Assembly (NCBI GenBank): GCA_022824405.1
Contig: JAJDZZ010000021.1
Location: 40,656-104,655, forward strand
Direction: 5' to 3'
Length of the DNA stretch: 64,000 nt
Source of the DNA: Opitutales bacterium
Lineage (GTDB): Bacteria > Verrucomicrobiota > Verrucomicrobiia > Opitutales > UBA2995
The translations under genes and the position numbers were made by a program. Positions 43,939 to 52,122 of this stretch are shown here, one piece after another (position 1 is the first letter of the stretch; every line of letters starts with the position of its first letter). Below the pieces are notes generated by a model. The model was not told the DNA's origin, did no database searches, and saw nothing but the letters and a program-made list of their open reading frames with translations.

Positions 43939-45285
43939 GTTCGGAAGGAATCCGGCTAATCTGGTTATTTCCGGTTTTACCTCGGCTTGCCCGGCCAGGT
44001 TCGTCCATTCGTTGGGATCCCTTTTACGATGGTATAATTCCTCGCTTCCGTCTTCATATCGTATGTACCGATACTGCTCGGTGGTCACGCTGTGATTGAA
44101 TGCGAACAAAGTGGTAATGGCCGGGTGATTCCATTTCCGGGTGGGCTCTTCCATAAGCGGTTTCAGGCTCCGGCCTTCGTTTTTTCTGTTTTCGGGTAAG
44201 CCGCAGAGGTCGACCAGAGTCGGATAGAGGTCGAGGAGACTGACCACCCGGTCGCACACCTGTCCCTTGGGCAATCCGGGACCGGCAATTATGAGCGGCA
44301 CGCGGGTGGATCTATCCCAGAGCGTCACCTTCTTAAACAAACCTTTTTCTCCCAAATGATAACCGTGGTCGGACCAGAGGATTATAAATGTATCCTCTGC
44401 GTAGGGGGAGGAATCCAGCGCATCGAGCAATTTTCCAACTTGGTCGTCTACAAAAGAGATACAGGCCAGATAAGCCTGAACGATGTTCTCCCACTCCTTG
44501 TTATCGATAGCCCATTGTGTGGACGGGTATTGGGGTTCCCAGGCCACGGTTCGGGCAAACTCCGGAATGTCATCCCAGTCGTCCCTCTTGTAGGGGGGCA
44601 TTTGCAAGGACTGGATCGGGACCTGTTTATCGAACCATTTCTGCGGCACGAACCAAGGAACATGCGGCCGGAGAAATCCCACCATTAGCATAAACGGCCC
44701 CTCGCGATTCTCCCGCAAGCGATCCATTGCCCATTGGGCGGCCTCGTAGTCGGCGGTTAGTTCATCCTTATCCGGCCAAGCCGCCCAATCCGTACTCGTC
44801 TTTTCACTCACCCAATTGTAACCGGGTTTGGGTCTCGGCCCAAATGGTTGGCGGCCTCCCGACATATCGACACTTCCACTGGGGACGTGCTTGTGACAGA
44901 TCTTACCCACCGCCATGGTTTCATAACCGTGATCGGCAAAATAGGAATGTAACAACCGGGTCCCCTTTTCATGGGCCCGCTGTTCCAAGGTCTCGTCGTT
45001 CATATGTGTCCTGAACCCCAGCGACGTCGGGAGCATTCCCGCCATGAGACTGGCCCGGGATGGCCCGCATAGCGGAAACTGGCAATGAGCATCCCGGAAA
45101 AGGGTTCCCCGCCCGGCCAAGCGATCGATGTGGGGCGTCTTGGCATCCGGATGCCCCTGCAGGCAAGCCGGCCAGTTGTTCAGGTCATCGATGGCAATAA
45201 ACAGGACGTTGGGCCCAGAAGCGCCCCCGACAACCTGAGCGATGAAAGGGAACAAGAACAATCCAAACTGCCATAACGCTTTCAT
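43936..45285 (-). CDS. Secreted sulfatase, formylglycine type
   Basis: About 449 residues beginning with a signal peptide (KALWQFGLFLFPFIAQVVGGASG). The alkaline-phosphatase-like fold follows: NVLFIAIDDLNNW at the metal site, the formylglycine motif C-G-P-S-R in FPLCGPSRASLMAG (near residue 75), and ILWSDHGYHLGEKGLFKK later. It resembles iduronate-2-sulfatase or choline-sulfatase-like enzymes that desulfate glycans or small sulfate esters in the periplasm. The frame is open upstream into repeat DNA; the ATG at 45285 (or 45294) gives a proper signal peptide. The stop is the TAG of the MITE-like element. A maturation enzyme is not in the window. Confidence 0.88.
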   Translation of the reverse strand: MKALWQFGLFLFPFIAQVVGGASGPNVLFIAIDDLNNWPACLQGHPDAKTPHIDRLAGRGTLFRDAHCQFPLCGPSRASLMAGMLPTSLGFRTHMNDETLEQRAHEKGTRLLHSYFADHGYETMAVGKICHKHVPSGSVDMSGGRQPFGPRPKPGYNWVSEKTSTDWAAWPDKDELTADYEAAQWAMDRLRENREGPFMLMVGFLRPHVPWFVPQKWFDKQVPIQSLQMPPYKRDDWDDIPEFARTVAWEPQYPSTQWAIDNKEWENIVQAYLACISFVDDQVGKLLDALDSSPYAEDTFIILWSDHGYHLGEKGLFKKVTLWDRSTRVPLIIAGPGLPKGQVCDRVVSLLDLYPTLVDLCGLPENRKNEGRSLKPLMEEPTRKWNHPAITTLFAFNHSVTTEQYRYIRYEDGSEELYHRKRDPNEWTNLAGQAEVKPEITRLAGFLPN

Positions 45286-45319
45286 TCCCCCCATTGAACC
45301 TACTCTCGGTCGCGAGGCA

Positions 45320-45700
45320 ACCCTTCTGCCTCTCGCCAAGGCGAGATGGCACAAAGGCACAAAGGGGGAGAGAGGGAAAGGCTGAAGGAAGAAGGAAGAA
45401 GAAGAAACGCGATAATTTTCCTGGGATAGTGATTTGGAGAACTGTAGGAGGGGGAGAAAGGCGCCCAGGGGCGCCAATTAGGAATGAGGAATTTTGTGTT
45501 TTTTGCGGCTAATTGCTCTTTTTTCGATCACGATCACGATCACGATTATTCAGCCTTCCTCCTTCAGCCTTCAGCCTTTTTTAACTCTGTGTTCTCTGTG
45601 CTCTCTGTGGTTAATTCGTCATTGGCCCCCTTGGGCGCCTAAGCGAGATTCCATTCATTTTTGGCGTGAAAAATTGGGTTCGCCCTGCTAGGGACATGGT
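45320..45700. repeat. Repeat array G-F'-H-E-F-A'-H
   Basis: Word G (tctcgccaaggcgagatggc, 45332-45351) opens the array with attached cacaaagg words. A reversed word F with aaggaagaaggaag runs follows. Words H (45454-45492), E (45522-45547, four units), F (45548-45575) and A' (about 45581-45610) come next, then a degenerate H (cattggcccccttgggcgcc). The lactonase gene starts 60 bases later. No gene is present. Confidence 0.8.
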
Positions 45701-46813
45701 ATGAAAAGAATTATTTACGCCTGCTCGATCCTCTCCCTGACGGCCTGGATACCGGCTCAATCGGCCGATGTTTACTTTGGCACGAGGAGCCAGGACAGCA
45801 AAGGAATCTACCACGCTACCTTCGACACCGCCTCGGGGAAGTTGAGTAAAGCCACCGTGGCGGCGGAAATCGGCTCTCCCGGATTTCTCGCTTTGCACCC
45901 CAATGGGGACAAACTATACGCCGTGGCAGACGATGGACAACCCTGTGTGGCATCGTATGAAATTGGCCGGGACGGCAGTCTCAGCCCCATAAATACCGAA
46001 CCCATTGGCGATGGGGGCGGAGCACACCTCGCCGTTCATCCATCGGGAAGGTTTTTGATTACGGCTCAATACGGCGGAGGATCCGTGGCGGTGTTCCCGG
46101 TTATGAGAAACGGCGCCCTGGGAGAGCGGCGGCAGTTGATCGAGCACAAGGGCGGCTCCGGTGTGGTGGAAAGACGTCAGGATGCTCCTCATCCCCATTG
46201 GACCGGTTACTCCCCCGATGGCCGATTCGCCTTCGTACCGGATCTCGGCCTGGACCAGATCGTAATTTACCGGATAAATGAGAGGCGTTCGACCCTCAAG
46301 CAGCATGGAGTCGCTCAATCCGTCCCGGGGGGCGGTCCCCGCCATATGCGCTTTTCCGTGGACGGAAACTTCATCTATCTCCTCAACGAATTGACCCTTT
46401 CGGTAACCACCTTTGCTTACGATGCGGAAAGTGGCAAGGTGGAGCGCAAGACCACCACCCCGGCCCTTTCCGAGGAAGTAAAGAGTGCGGAAGCCTTTAA
46501 TTCCTCCTCGGAAATATTGGTCCATCCGAACGGTCGATTCATCTATTCGGCCAACCGGGGGGACGACACCGTAACGGTGTATCACGCCAATCCGGCCACG
46601 GGAAGGCTCCTGGTGCGGGAAGTGGAAAATGTCCGCGGTTCCTTTCCCCGCAACATCAATCTGGATCCGACGGGAAAGTGGCTCCTGGCGGCGGGTCAGC
46701 ATTCCAACACGGTGGCCGTTTTTGCCATCGATCAAAATAGCGGCGACCTGACCTTCCAGACCGGAGCGGTCATAAACATTCCCGGACCGATCTGCATCCT
46801 GTTCAGGGAGTGA
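45701..46813 (+). CDS. Secreted lactonase-family beta-propeller protein (Pgl-like)
   Basis: The 370 residues start with a signal peptide (KRIIYACSILSLTAWIPAQSA). Seven-bladed propeller features of the YbhE/lactonase family follow: SPGFLALHPNGDKLYAV, GGGAHLAVHPSGRFLITA, GGGPRHMRFSVDGNFIYLLNEL and DPTGKWLLAAGQHSNTVAVF. Family members hydrolyse 6-phosphogluconolactone or other sugar lactones. The signal peptide argues for a periplasmic lactone or aldonolactone substrate, possibly made by one of the quinoprotein sugar dehydrogenases in the window. Word H follows directly after the stop. Confidence 0.88.
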   Translation: MKRIIYACSILSLTAWIPAQSADVYFGTRSQDSKGIYHATFDTASGKLSKATVAAEIGSPGFLALHPNGDKLYAVADDGQPCVASYEIGRDGSLSPINTEPIGDGGGAHLAVHPSGRFLITAQYGGGSVAVFPVMRNGALGERRQLIEHKGGSGVVERRQDAPHPHWTGYSPDGRFAFVPDLGLDQIVIYRINERRSTLKQHGVAQSVPGGGPRHMRFSVDGNFIYLLNELTLSVTTFAYDAESGKVERKTTTPALSEEVKSAEAFNSSSEILVHPNGRFIYSANRGDDTVTVYHANPATGRLLVREVENVRGSFPRNINLDPTGKWLLAAGQHSNTVAVFAIDQNSGDLTFQTGAVINIPGPICILFRE

Positions 46814-46945
46814 AAGGCGCCCAGGGGCGCCAATGAGGAATGAGGAATTGGGGAGAAGGGAAAGGGGGAAAGAATCTCACCTCTGTGCTCTCTGTGGTTA
46901 ATTCCCCATCATTGACACGGTCCGGGAATTCCCAATCCTCTCTCC
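46814..46945. repeat. Word H and word A' after the lactonase gene
   Basis: Word H (aaggcgcccaggggcgccaa, 46813-46857) with two AGGAAT units is followed by word A' (ctctgtgctctctgtggtta, about 46880-46900). Nothing else is recognised. Confidence 0.75.
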
Positions 46946-47308
46946 ATGGCCAAAAATATATATGGAGACGATCTGGTTCCTTGCAGCACATCTCCCATGA
47001 CCGGATTTTTCCGCAACGGGAAATGCGATACCTGTGCCGATGACTCCGGTATGCATACCATTTGCGTCCAGGTAACGGAGGAATTTCTGCAGTTCAGCCG
47101 GCAGCGGGGCAACGATCTCTCCACTCCTCAGCCGATGCTGCTATTCCCCGGACTGAAACCGGGCGATTTCTGGTGTCTGTGCCTGGCCCGTTGGGTGGAA
47201 GCCTACAACGCCGGTCTTGCCCCCCGGGTGAAACTCGAATCCACCCACGCCTCAGTAATTGAATTTATCGACCTGGAAATCCTGGAGAGGTTTGCCGTTA
47301 CGGTATAG
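46946..47308 (+). CDS. DUF2237-family protein
   Basis: The 120 residues match the DUF2237 pattern closely: NIYGDDLVPCSTSPMTGFFR at the start, SGMHTICVQVTEEFLQFSRQ and GNDLSTPQP in the middle, and LKPGDFWCLCLARWVEAYNA near the end. Four conserved Cys are visible at about 13, 27, 30 and 40, with further Cys in WCLCLARW. The function of this small cytosolic family is unknown; a metal or redox role is possible from the cysteines. No operon partner is adjacent. The start ATG at 46946 is supported by the conserved N-terminus. Confidence 0.88.
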   Translation: MAKNIYGDDLVPCSTSPMTGFFRNGKCDTCADDSGMHTICVQVTEEFLQFSRQRGNDLSTPQPMLLFPGLKPGDFWCLCLARWVEAYNAGLAPRVKLESTHASVIEFIDLEILERFAVTV

Positions 47309-47500
47309 TTAGTGGAGAGTGGAGAGCCTTCAGTCTTTTGTGGCTGTTTTCTATTCCCAAATCCTGTGCAACCTGTCCTTCCGCAGCTATACTGTCCCCA
47401 AACGAAGCAGGATCCCTTTGCGCCCTTGGCGAGCTTTGCGAGAGTCAAATTGTTCAGTTGTCAGTGGTTAAGGGCGTAAAATTGGGTCAGATCTAAACTA
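47309..47500. repeat. Short repeat words between DUF2237 and esterase genes
   Basis: This gap holds an agtggagagtggagagcc word, word B' (tttgcgcccttggcgagctt, about 47415-47434, with tttgcgagagtcaa after it) and a gtcagtggttaagggc segment. No promoter or RNA is recognised. Confidence 0.5.
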
Positions 47501-49120
47501 CTAACGGCGCTGGGAAAACATCCAGTTCCACAGTTCGGGATCGCGGTAGGCCTTCACCCAGGCGTCGTGTTTTACATCGGGATACTCGGTGTACTTTATA
47601 TTTCCTCCCAACTCCTTGATGGCCCGATACATTCCACGGGAAAAGTCCACCGGAACAGCGTTATCCAGGGCGCCGTGAAACAACCACATGGGGACTCGGG
47701 TAAAGCGGTCCGCCTCCTGCGTGGCCCATCCACCACAAACCGGAACAGCCGCCGCCCACATTTCAGGACGGGCATAGACAACTCCAAAACTGCCAAATCC
47801 ACCCATGGACAAGCCCGTCACATAAAGCCTGCTCCGGTCAACCGGATACGCAGCCATTACTTCCTCGACCAGACCGAGGACGAGATGATCCACGGGCGGT
47901 CGATTGCGGCTCGATCTTTTGAGCGACTTGCTCATGGCCCAGGTATTGGGTCCCGGGCACTGGGGGACGAGGTAAAAGGCAGGGTATTGACCACGCACCT
48001 CTTCAGAGGCCAGATGCGCTGGAACCTCGGCGTCGATAAGATTGCGTATGTTGGCCGACCCGCGTCCGCCGCTGCCGTGCAAAAACAAGACCAGGGGATA
48101 AGATTTTGCCGGGTCGAAATTGGCCGGTTTTAAAATTTGGTAATGCAGGGTCTCGTCCGATTCATCCGTATATACGCCCGGCTGGAAGTCGCGGTAAAGA
48201 GCGCTCTGGGACCTCCAGGCCAAATGTTCGATGAGGAATTCTTCCGGCGAGGAAAATCGAGTCTCGGGTCCGGGATAATCCAGGGTCACCTCGACCCCGG
48301 CCTCCAGGAGCTTGTACTGCATGGCAATACCGAAATTGACGTGGTGAACTTTCCAACCGGATGGATTATTCTCCGGTATGGGATCATCCGGCTTCATGTT
48401 GTAGCGCATATAAACGGGAGGATCATCCGGAGTGATGTGGTTTATGACGGAAATCTCCTCGATCAATCGCCTCCGTTCCTCCCCTTCTTCATTCAGATAA
48501 TCGGATACATCCCGGTGCGGTTTTTCATAACCGGGAATATTGGCCGTCCACCAATCCAGATCCATGGTGCTTTGGCAGCCCTGAAGGGCAACACAGACCA
48601 ATCGGGTCGACTCCCGTGCTATGGGATCCTCGCTATCGGGGTCGGCCATATCGTCGTGCCAGGCCAAATAAGCGGACAACTGGGCCCCGGCCGATCCTCC
48701 CCAAGCGCCGATATACCGCGTATCGATGCCCCACTCCCCGGATTTGGAACGGAGAAACTGAATGGCTCTGGCCACATCCTGGTGGGCAGCGGGTAACTTT
48801 GCGTGTTTCAGAAACCGATATTCCACCGATGCGACGTTGATACCGGAGGCCAGGAGACGGTTAACGGTGTTGGCATTGATCCTCTTATTGCTACCCCCTC
48901 GAAAACCACCTCCGTGGATGTAAACGGCCAAGGGAGCCCTGACTCCGGTATCTGCCCGCCAGAAATCGAGCACTTGGTTGGGATGCTCCCCATAAGGGAC
49001 ATCGGCCCTTGTGACCGGTGGCGGACTCGGCCGAGGGCTTTCCTGACCGAAGCCGGTAGAAATAGGCAATAGTATGGCGCCTGCAAGCAGGACGAAGTTT
49101 CGGGAGTTTATGAGTATCAT
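47501..49120 (-). CDS. Secreted tandem alpha/beta-hydrolase (carboxylesterase plus second hydrolase)
   Basis: About 539 residues with a signal peptide (ILINSRNFVLLAGAILLPISTGFGQ). Two alpha/beta-hydrolase domains follow. The first (about 60-270) has the oxyanion segment VYIHGGGFRGGS and the nucleophile in GAWGGSAGAQLS. The second (about 290-530) has LVLFLHGSGGRGSAN, nucleophile VTGLSMGGFGSFG, Asp in FHGALDNAVP and His in VKHDAW. Both catalytic sets look intact. Such fusions act on acylated polysaccharides in the periplasm or outside. The ATG at 49120 gives the signal peptide; the open frame beyond it runs into repeat DNA. A CE15 esterase lies about 800 bases further on. Confidence 0.85.
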   Translation of the reverse strand: MILINSRNFVLLAGAILLPISTGFGQESPRPSPPPVTRADVPYGEHPNQVLDFWRADTGVRAPLAVYIHGGGFRGGSNKRINANTVNRLLASGINVASVEYRFLKHAKLPAAHQDVARAIQFLRSKSGEWGIDTRYIGAWGGSAGAQLSAYLAWHDDMADPDSEDPIARESTRLVCVALQGCQSTMDLDWWTANIPGYEKPHRDVSDYLNEEGEERRRLIEEISVINHITPDDPPVYMRYNMKPDDPIPENNPSGWKVHHVNFGIAMQYKLLEAGVEVTLDYPGPETRFSSPEEFLIEHLAWRSQSALYRDFQPGVYTDESDETLHYQILKPANFDPAKSYPLVLFLHGSGGRGSANIRNLIDAEVPAHLASEEVRGQYPAFYLVPQCPGPNTWAMSKSLKRSSRNRPPVDHLVLGLVEEVMAAYPVDRSRLYVTGLSMGGFGSFGVVYARPEMWAAAVPVCGGWATQEADRFTRVPMWLFHGALDNAVPVDFSRGMYRAIKELGGNIKYTEYPDVKHDAWVKAYRDPELWNWMFSQRR

Positions 49121-49298
49121 GGTAACAAAATTATGTAAGCTACGAATTTTGTGAGACATGCGAGCTAGCATTGCGAAGTACGGTAGCCCTTGGGCAAAAC
49201 GGGATCCATGTTTCAATTTTCGATCAAGATCAAGATGGCTCTATTGGTTTTCTCACCTCTTTGTGTCCTCTGTGGTGATTAAATAAGAGGACGCCAAA
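49121..49298. repeat. MITE-end fragment and repeat words
   Basis: Next to the esterase start lies gaattttgtgagacatgcga (49144-49163), a degraded right end of the element at 43733-43938. After it comes tagcattgcgaagtacggta, which also occurs at about 42175. A word E variant (cgatcaagatcaagatgg) and word A' (tttgtgtcctctgtggtgat) follow. The next gene starts downstream of these on the minus strand. Confidence 0.7.
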
Positions 49299-49850
49299 TT
49301 AGCGGGTTTGGCATTGATAAAGCAGGTATCCCAGGCCGGCTCCAAAACCGAGTCCGTAACCGACCCCCCACAAAAGGCGACCGATCGATCCTCCCACCAG
49401 GTAATAACTTTCACCTCCCAGATAATAGCCCAGGGTATGCAACGTGAAAACCACTCCCCAATTTGGTAGAAATCCCCGAAGTTTTCCCCTTCCCACAACG
49501 CTTTGAAGGATCCAGGTAAAAGCGGCGATTCCGACAGCCGATCCAAACAAGTCCGCCTTGAATTTCCCCCCCAATCCAAACCAGAAAACGCACCAGATAA
49601 TGGCGTAGACCAGAAAAGCGGTAGCAAAGATGACAGAAAACCTGAAGGTTGCGCCCTTGGTGGCAACCAGTCGGCTAAGGATCGGGCCGGAAAGCACGAT
49701 ATAAATAAGGGCGATAAGGGCAAACATGGGGCCAGCCCCCGGCGCCAAACGAAAGGCCCAGATGGAGAAGGCAACGACGCTTAACACGCCGAAACCCAAG
49801 CTGCCATACAACATCGAAAGTTGAGATGAAATGAGAGGTTTCATAAGCAA
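49299..49850 (-). CDS. Hypothetical integral membrane protein, 183 residues
   Basis: Five or six hydrophobic segments are separated by short loops (GVLSVVAFSIWAF, FALIALIYIVLSG, VIFATAFLVYAIIWCVFW, GVVFTLHTLGYYL, GVGYGLGFGAGLGYL). I do not recognise the family, and no charged catalytic residues stand out. Two starts are possible, 49850 and 49844, differing by two codons. It lies 52 bases from the CE15-type esterase and on the same strand, so it may be in that operon, but no functional link is visible. Confidence 0.7.
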   Translation of the reverse strand: MLMKPLISSQLSMLYGSLGFGVLSVVAFSIWAFRLAPGAGPMFALIALIYIVLSGPILSRLVATKGATFRFSVIFATAFLVYAIIWCVFWFGLGGKFKADLFGSAVGIAAFTWILQSVVGRGKLRGFLPNWGVVFTLHTLGYYLGGESYYLVGGSIGRLLWGVGYGLGFGAGLGYLLYQCQTR

Positions 49851-49902
49851 TCGGTTCTTTTAATCTATTTTCCACCCATTCGCTAGGGAGAAAGGAGATT
49901 TC

Positions 49903-51213
49903 CTAAATTCGGTTAAAGTGCCGGTCGGCAAAATTGAGGTACTGCTCCCAGTCATAGTCGGTTACATCGTGTTTTCCGGAACGCAGGTGATAGCCGATAA
50001 AATCTCCCACGGGGTGATTGAGGCCGGGTTGATCTTCCACTCCCAACCCGGTTTTGTTGAACAGTTCATAGACGGGATCAGCGTGCATGGCCGATAGGAA
50101 TTCCCCCATGGGATCAGCCCAAAGATCCTCTGACGCACTGGCCACATAAACCGGCCGAGGGGCCATCAAGGCTATCAGCATGTGCTGGTCGATGGGCAAT
50201 TCGGATTCATTGGAATCATAGTTTTTAAAATTCCGGCAAAACCAGTGCGGAAAATGAGTATTGATGCGCTGAATCGTTTCCCCAAATGCCCGCCGGCTCA
50301 ACGCCGCGCCGCCACACCCGGAATTGTTGGATATCACAATGGCAAATCGCCGGTCCGATGCGCCGGCCCAAAGGGAGGTCTTGCCCAGCCGGGAATGCCC
50401 CATCACGGCAACCCGATCGGCCCTGACCGCCCCATCGGTCTCCAGGTAGTCCATCACCCGGCTCAAGCCCCAGGCCCACGCCGCTATTGCCCCCCAGTCC
50501 TCCGGCTCCAGCCTGTCCCCCGAGCGGTCCTTTTTCAAGTGGGCGCGGATTCCGTCTTTCCAACCGTCCGCGCGGTCTGGTTCGACGTCCCCATAGTAAA
50601 GCGTTACCAACCCGTAGCCGCGATCCAAAATGGTCTGCACAGGCCAGCGACTGGAAGCCAAACCGCGGGCTGCTTCGGTAGCACGGTGATTGATGTGGGC
50701 CTCATCGTTTCCTCTCCGCATCCAGGCCTGCGATAAGCGGATGGCCGGATCGGCATGAATCGTGTGATTGCCGCCAAAATTATAACCCATGAACACCGGA
50801 ACCTTTTCATTTACACCGGCCGGTAAATACAATAATACATGTAAATCGAAACGAGGGCCCACCTCACCCAGTCGAATGATTACCTCTTTGCGAACCGCTT
50901 CTCCTGCCAAGGCATTTTCATCCAATGAGTGAATAAAATACTCTACCCTTTCCGGTTTAGCAGGGTGACGGCCGTACATGTGTTCCTCAAACAGGCGCAG
51001 GATTTCGGTGCGCCGGTCCCGGTTCCATTGCCATTTTTCAGAAACTTTTTCTCCATCGAGCTTCGTAAAGAGCCTGGGCAGGGTATAGTCGGGGACCTTG
51101 GCTTCATCGTAGTTGATTCCCTTCTGTTGAGCGATACAAAGAGGCGAAATCGAGGCAAAAACAAAAATAGTGAACAGGGAAGGTCCCCAATTAGAGTTAA
51201 AAAAACGACTCAT
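49903..51213 (-). CDS. Secreted CE15-type glucuronoyl esterase
   Basis: About 436 residues with a signal peptide (SRFFNSNWGPSLFTIFVFA). The catalytic Ser lies in VAVMGHSRLGKTSLWAGA (near residue 250), where CE15 usually reads GCSRxGK. The family's NNSGCGGAALSRRAFGETI and FPHWFCRNFKNYDSN are present, and the His is in GLGVEDQPGLNHPVGDF. CE15 enzymes cut ester links between glucuronoyl side chains and lignin or alcohols. Environmental homologues act on glucuronoxylan or on algal glucuronates. The ATG at 51213 gives a clean signal peptide and does not overlap the FKBP gene, whose 3' end lies just upstream on the same strand. Confidence 0.85.
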   Translation of the reverse strand: MSRFFNSNWGPSLFTIFVFASISPLCIAQQKGINYDEAKVPDYTLPRLFTKLDGEKVSEKWQWNRDRRTEILRLFEEHMYGRHPAKPERVEYFIHSLDENALAGEAVRKEVIIRLGEVGPRFDLHVLLYLPAGVNEKVPVFMGYNFGGNHTIHADPAIRLSQAWMRRGNDEAHINHRATEAARGLASSRWPVQTILDRGYGLVTLYYGDVEPDRADGWKDGIRAHLKKDRSGDRLEPEDWGAIAAWAWGLSRVMDYLETDGAVRADRVAVMGHSRLGKTSLWAGASDRRFAIVISNNSGCGGAALSRRAFGETIQRINTHFPHWFCRNFKNYDSNESELPIDQHMLIALMAPRPVYVASASEDLWADPMGEFLSAMHADPVYELFNKTGLGVEDQPGLNHPVGDFIGYHLRSGKHDVTDYDWEQYLNFADRHFNRI

Positions 51214-51250
51214 GACGAAAATCATATGCCCTGAAACGACTTGAAAAATT

Positions 51251-51745
51251 TCAGAACACGTCCAGGAGTTCGACTTCAAAAATCAATACCGAATTTGGGG
51301 GAATATCCGTACCCGCCCCCCGCGTTCCGTAACCGAGGTCGCTGGGTAAGAATAACCGGGCCTTCCCACCCAGGCGAATATTCATCAACCCTTCACGAAA
51401 TCCCCGCACCACACCGCTCAGCCTGAACTTGGCCGGTTTTCCCCGCTTAATCGAGCTGTCGAACAGCGTTCCGTCAATCATCCATCCCTGGTAATCCACC
51501 ACTACGGTGTCCTCTATGGTGGGAAAGCGTCCGTATCCCTCCTCCAACATCTCAATTTGCAAGCCGCTTTCCTTAACCGTGACGCCCTCCCGTTTGGCGT
51601 TTTCCGCCAAGTAATCCTTGTTTGCCTGTATCACCGGATCTACCGATCGTCCACTGATAATCCCGCCACCGGTCCCTTGAGCCTGGGCCAGGTTCGTCCA
51701 ACAAATCCCGTAAACCAGACCGACGAATAAAATTTTTTTGACCAT
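51251..51745 (-). CDS. Exported FKBP-type peptidyl-prolyl isomerase
   Basis: The 164 residues have a signal peptide (VKKILFVGLVYGICWTNLAQA), a dimerisation-type stretch (about 25-60, FLAENAKREGVTVK-like) and a C-terminal FKBP domain. Conserved positions are VVVDYQGWMIDGTLFDSS, GVVRGFREGLMNIRLGGKAR and FLPSDLGYGTRGAGTDIPPN. It would help protein folding in the periplasm and is of the Mip/FkpA type. It lies 37 bases upstream of the CE15 gene on the same strand and may share its transcript. Confidence 0.9.
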   Translation of the reverse strand: MVKKILFVGLVYGICWTNLAQAQGTGGGIISGRSVDPVIQANKDYLAENAKREGVTVKESGLQIEMLEEGYGRFPTIEDTVVVDYQGWMIDGTLFDSSIKRGKPAKFRLSGVVRGFREGLMNIRLGGKARLFLPSDLGYGTRGAGTDIPPNSVLIFEVELLDVF

Positions 51746-52122
51746 GCTCCAAAGCTTTAACCGATTTCACCCCGCGACAAGTCTGAAATGGGATCTCGCC
51801 AAGGTGCGCGAACCAGCATCGAGCATTGAGGAAAAGCCTCTCGCAAAGCTCGCTAAGAGCGCAAAGAGAGAACTGACAGGGGACATTCCTGTCCCCTGTC
51901 ATATCTTTCGAGCGGGGGACCCGCCTTCGCCAGAGGTCTACGGCGTGGTGGGGAACAGGAATGTCCCCCCCTCCGTTAACTTCTGTTCCGGTGAAGCCGT
52001 ACCCCTTTGCGTCCATCGCGATCTTTGCGAGAGGCTTTTCTTTATCCCGTCTATCCGTGGTTCCTCTTCTCTCCATCATTCCATTCTTGAATTCCGCGAG
52101 GCGGTTTTGAAAATTGACTTCG
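51746..52122. repeat. Inverted repeat array B-D...D'-C'-B'
   Basis: The array holds a half word G (51793-51805), a J fragment (cgcgaaccagcatcgagcat), word B (about 51840-51864) and word D (ggggacattcctgtccccct, about 51880-51898). The reversed set follows: D' (aggaatgtccccccctccgt), C' (ttccggtgaagccgta) and B' (about 52003-52034). A ccgtctatccgtggttcc word and a tccatcattcc word follow. The mirror order can form a long imperfect hairpin of about 200 bases. No gene is present. Confidence 0.8.
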
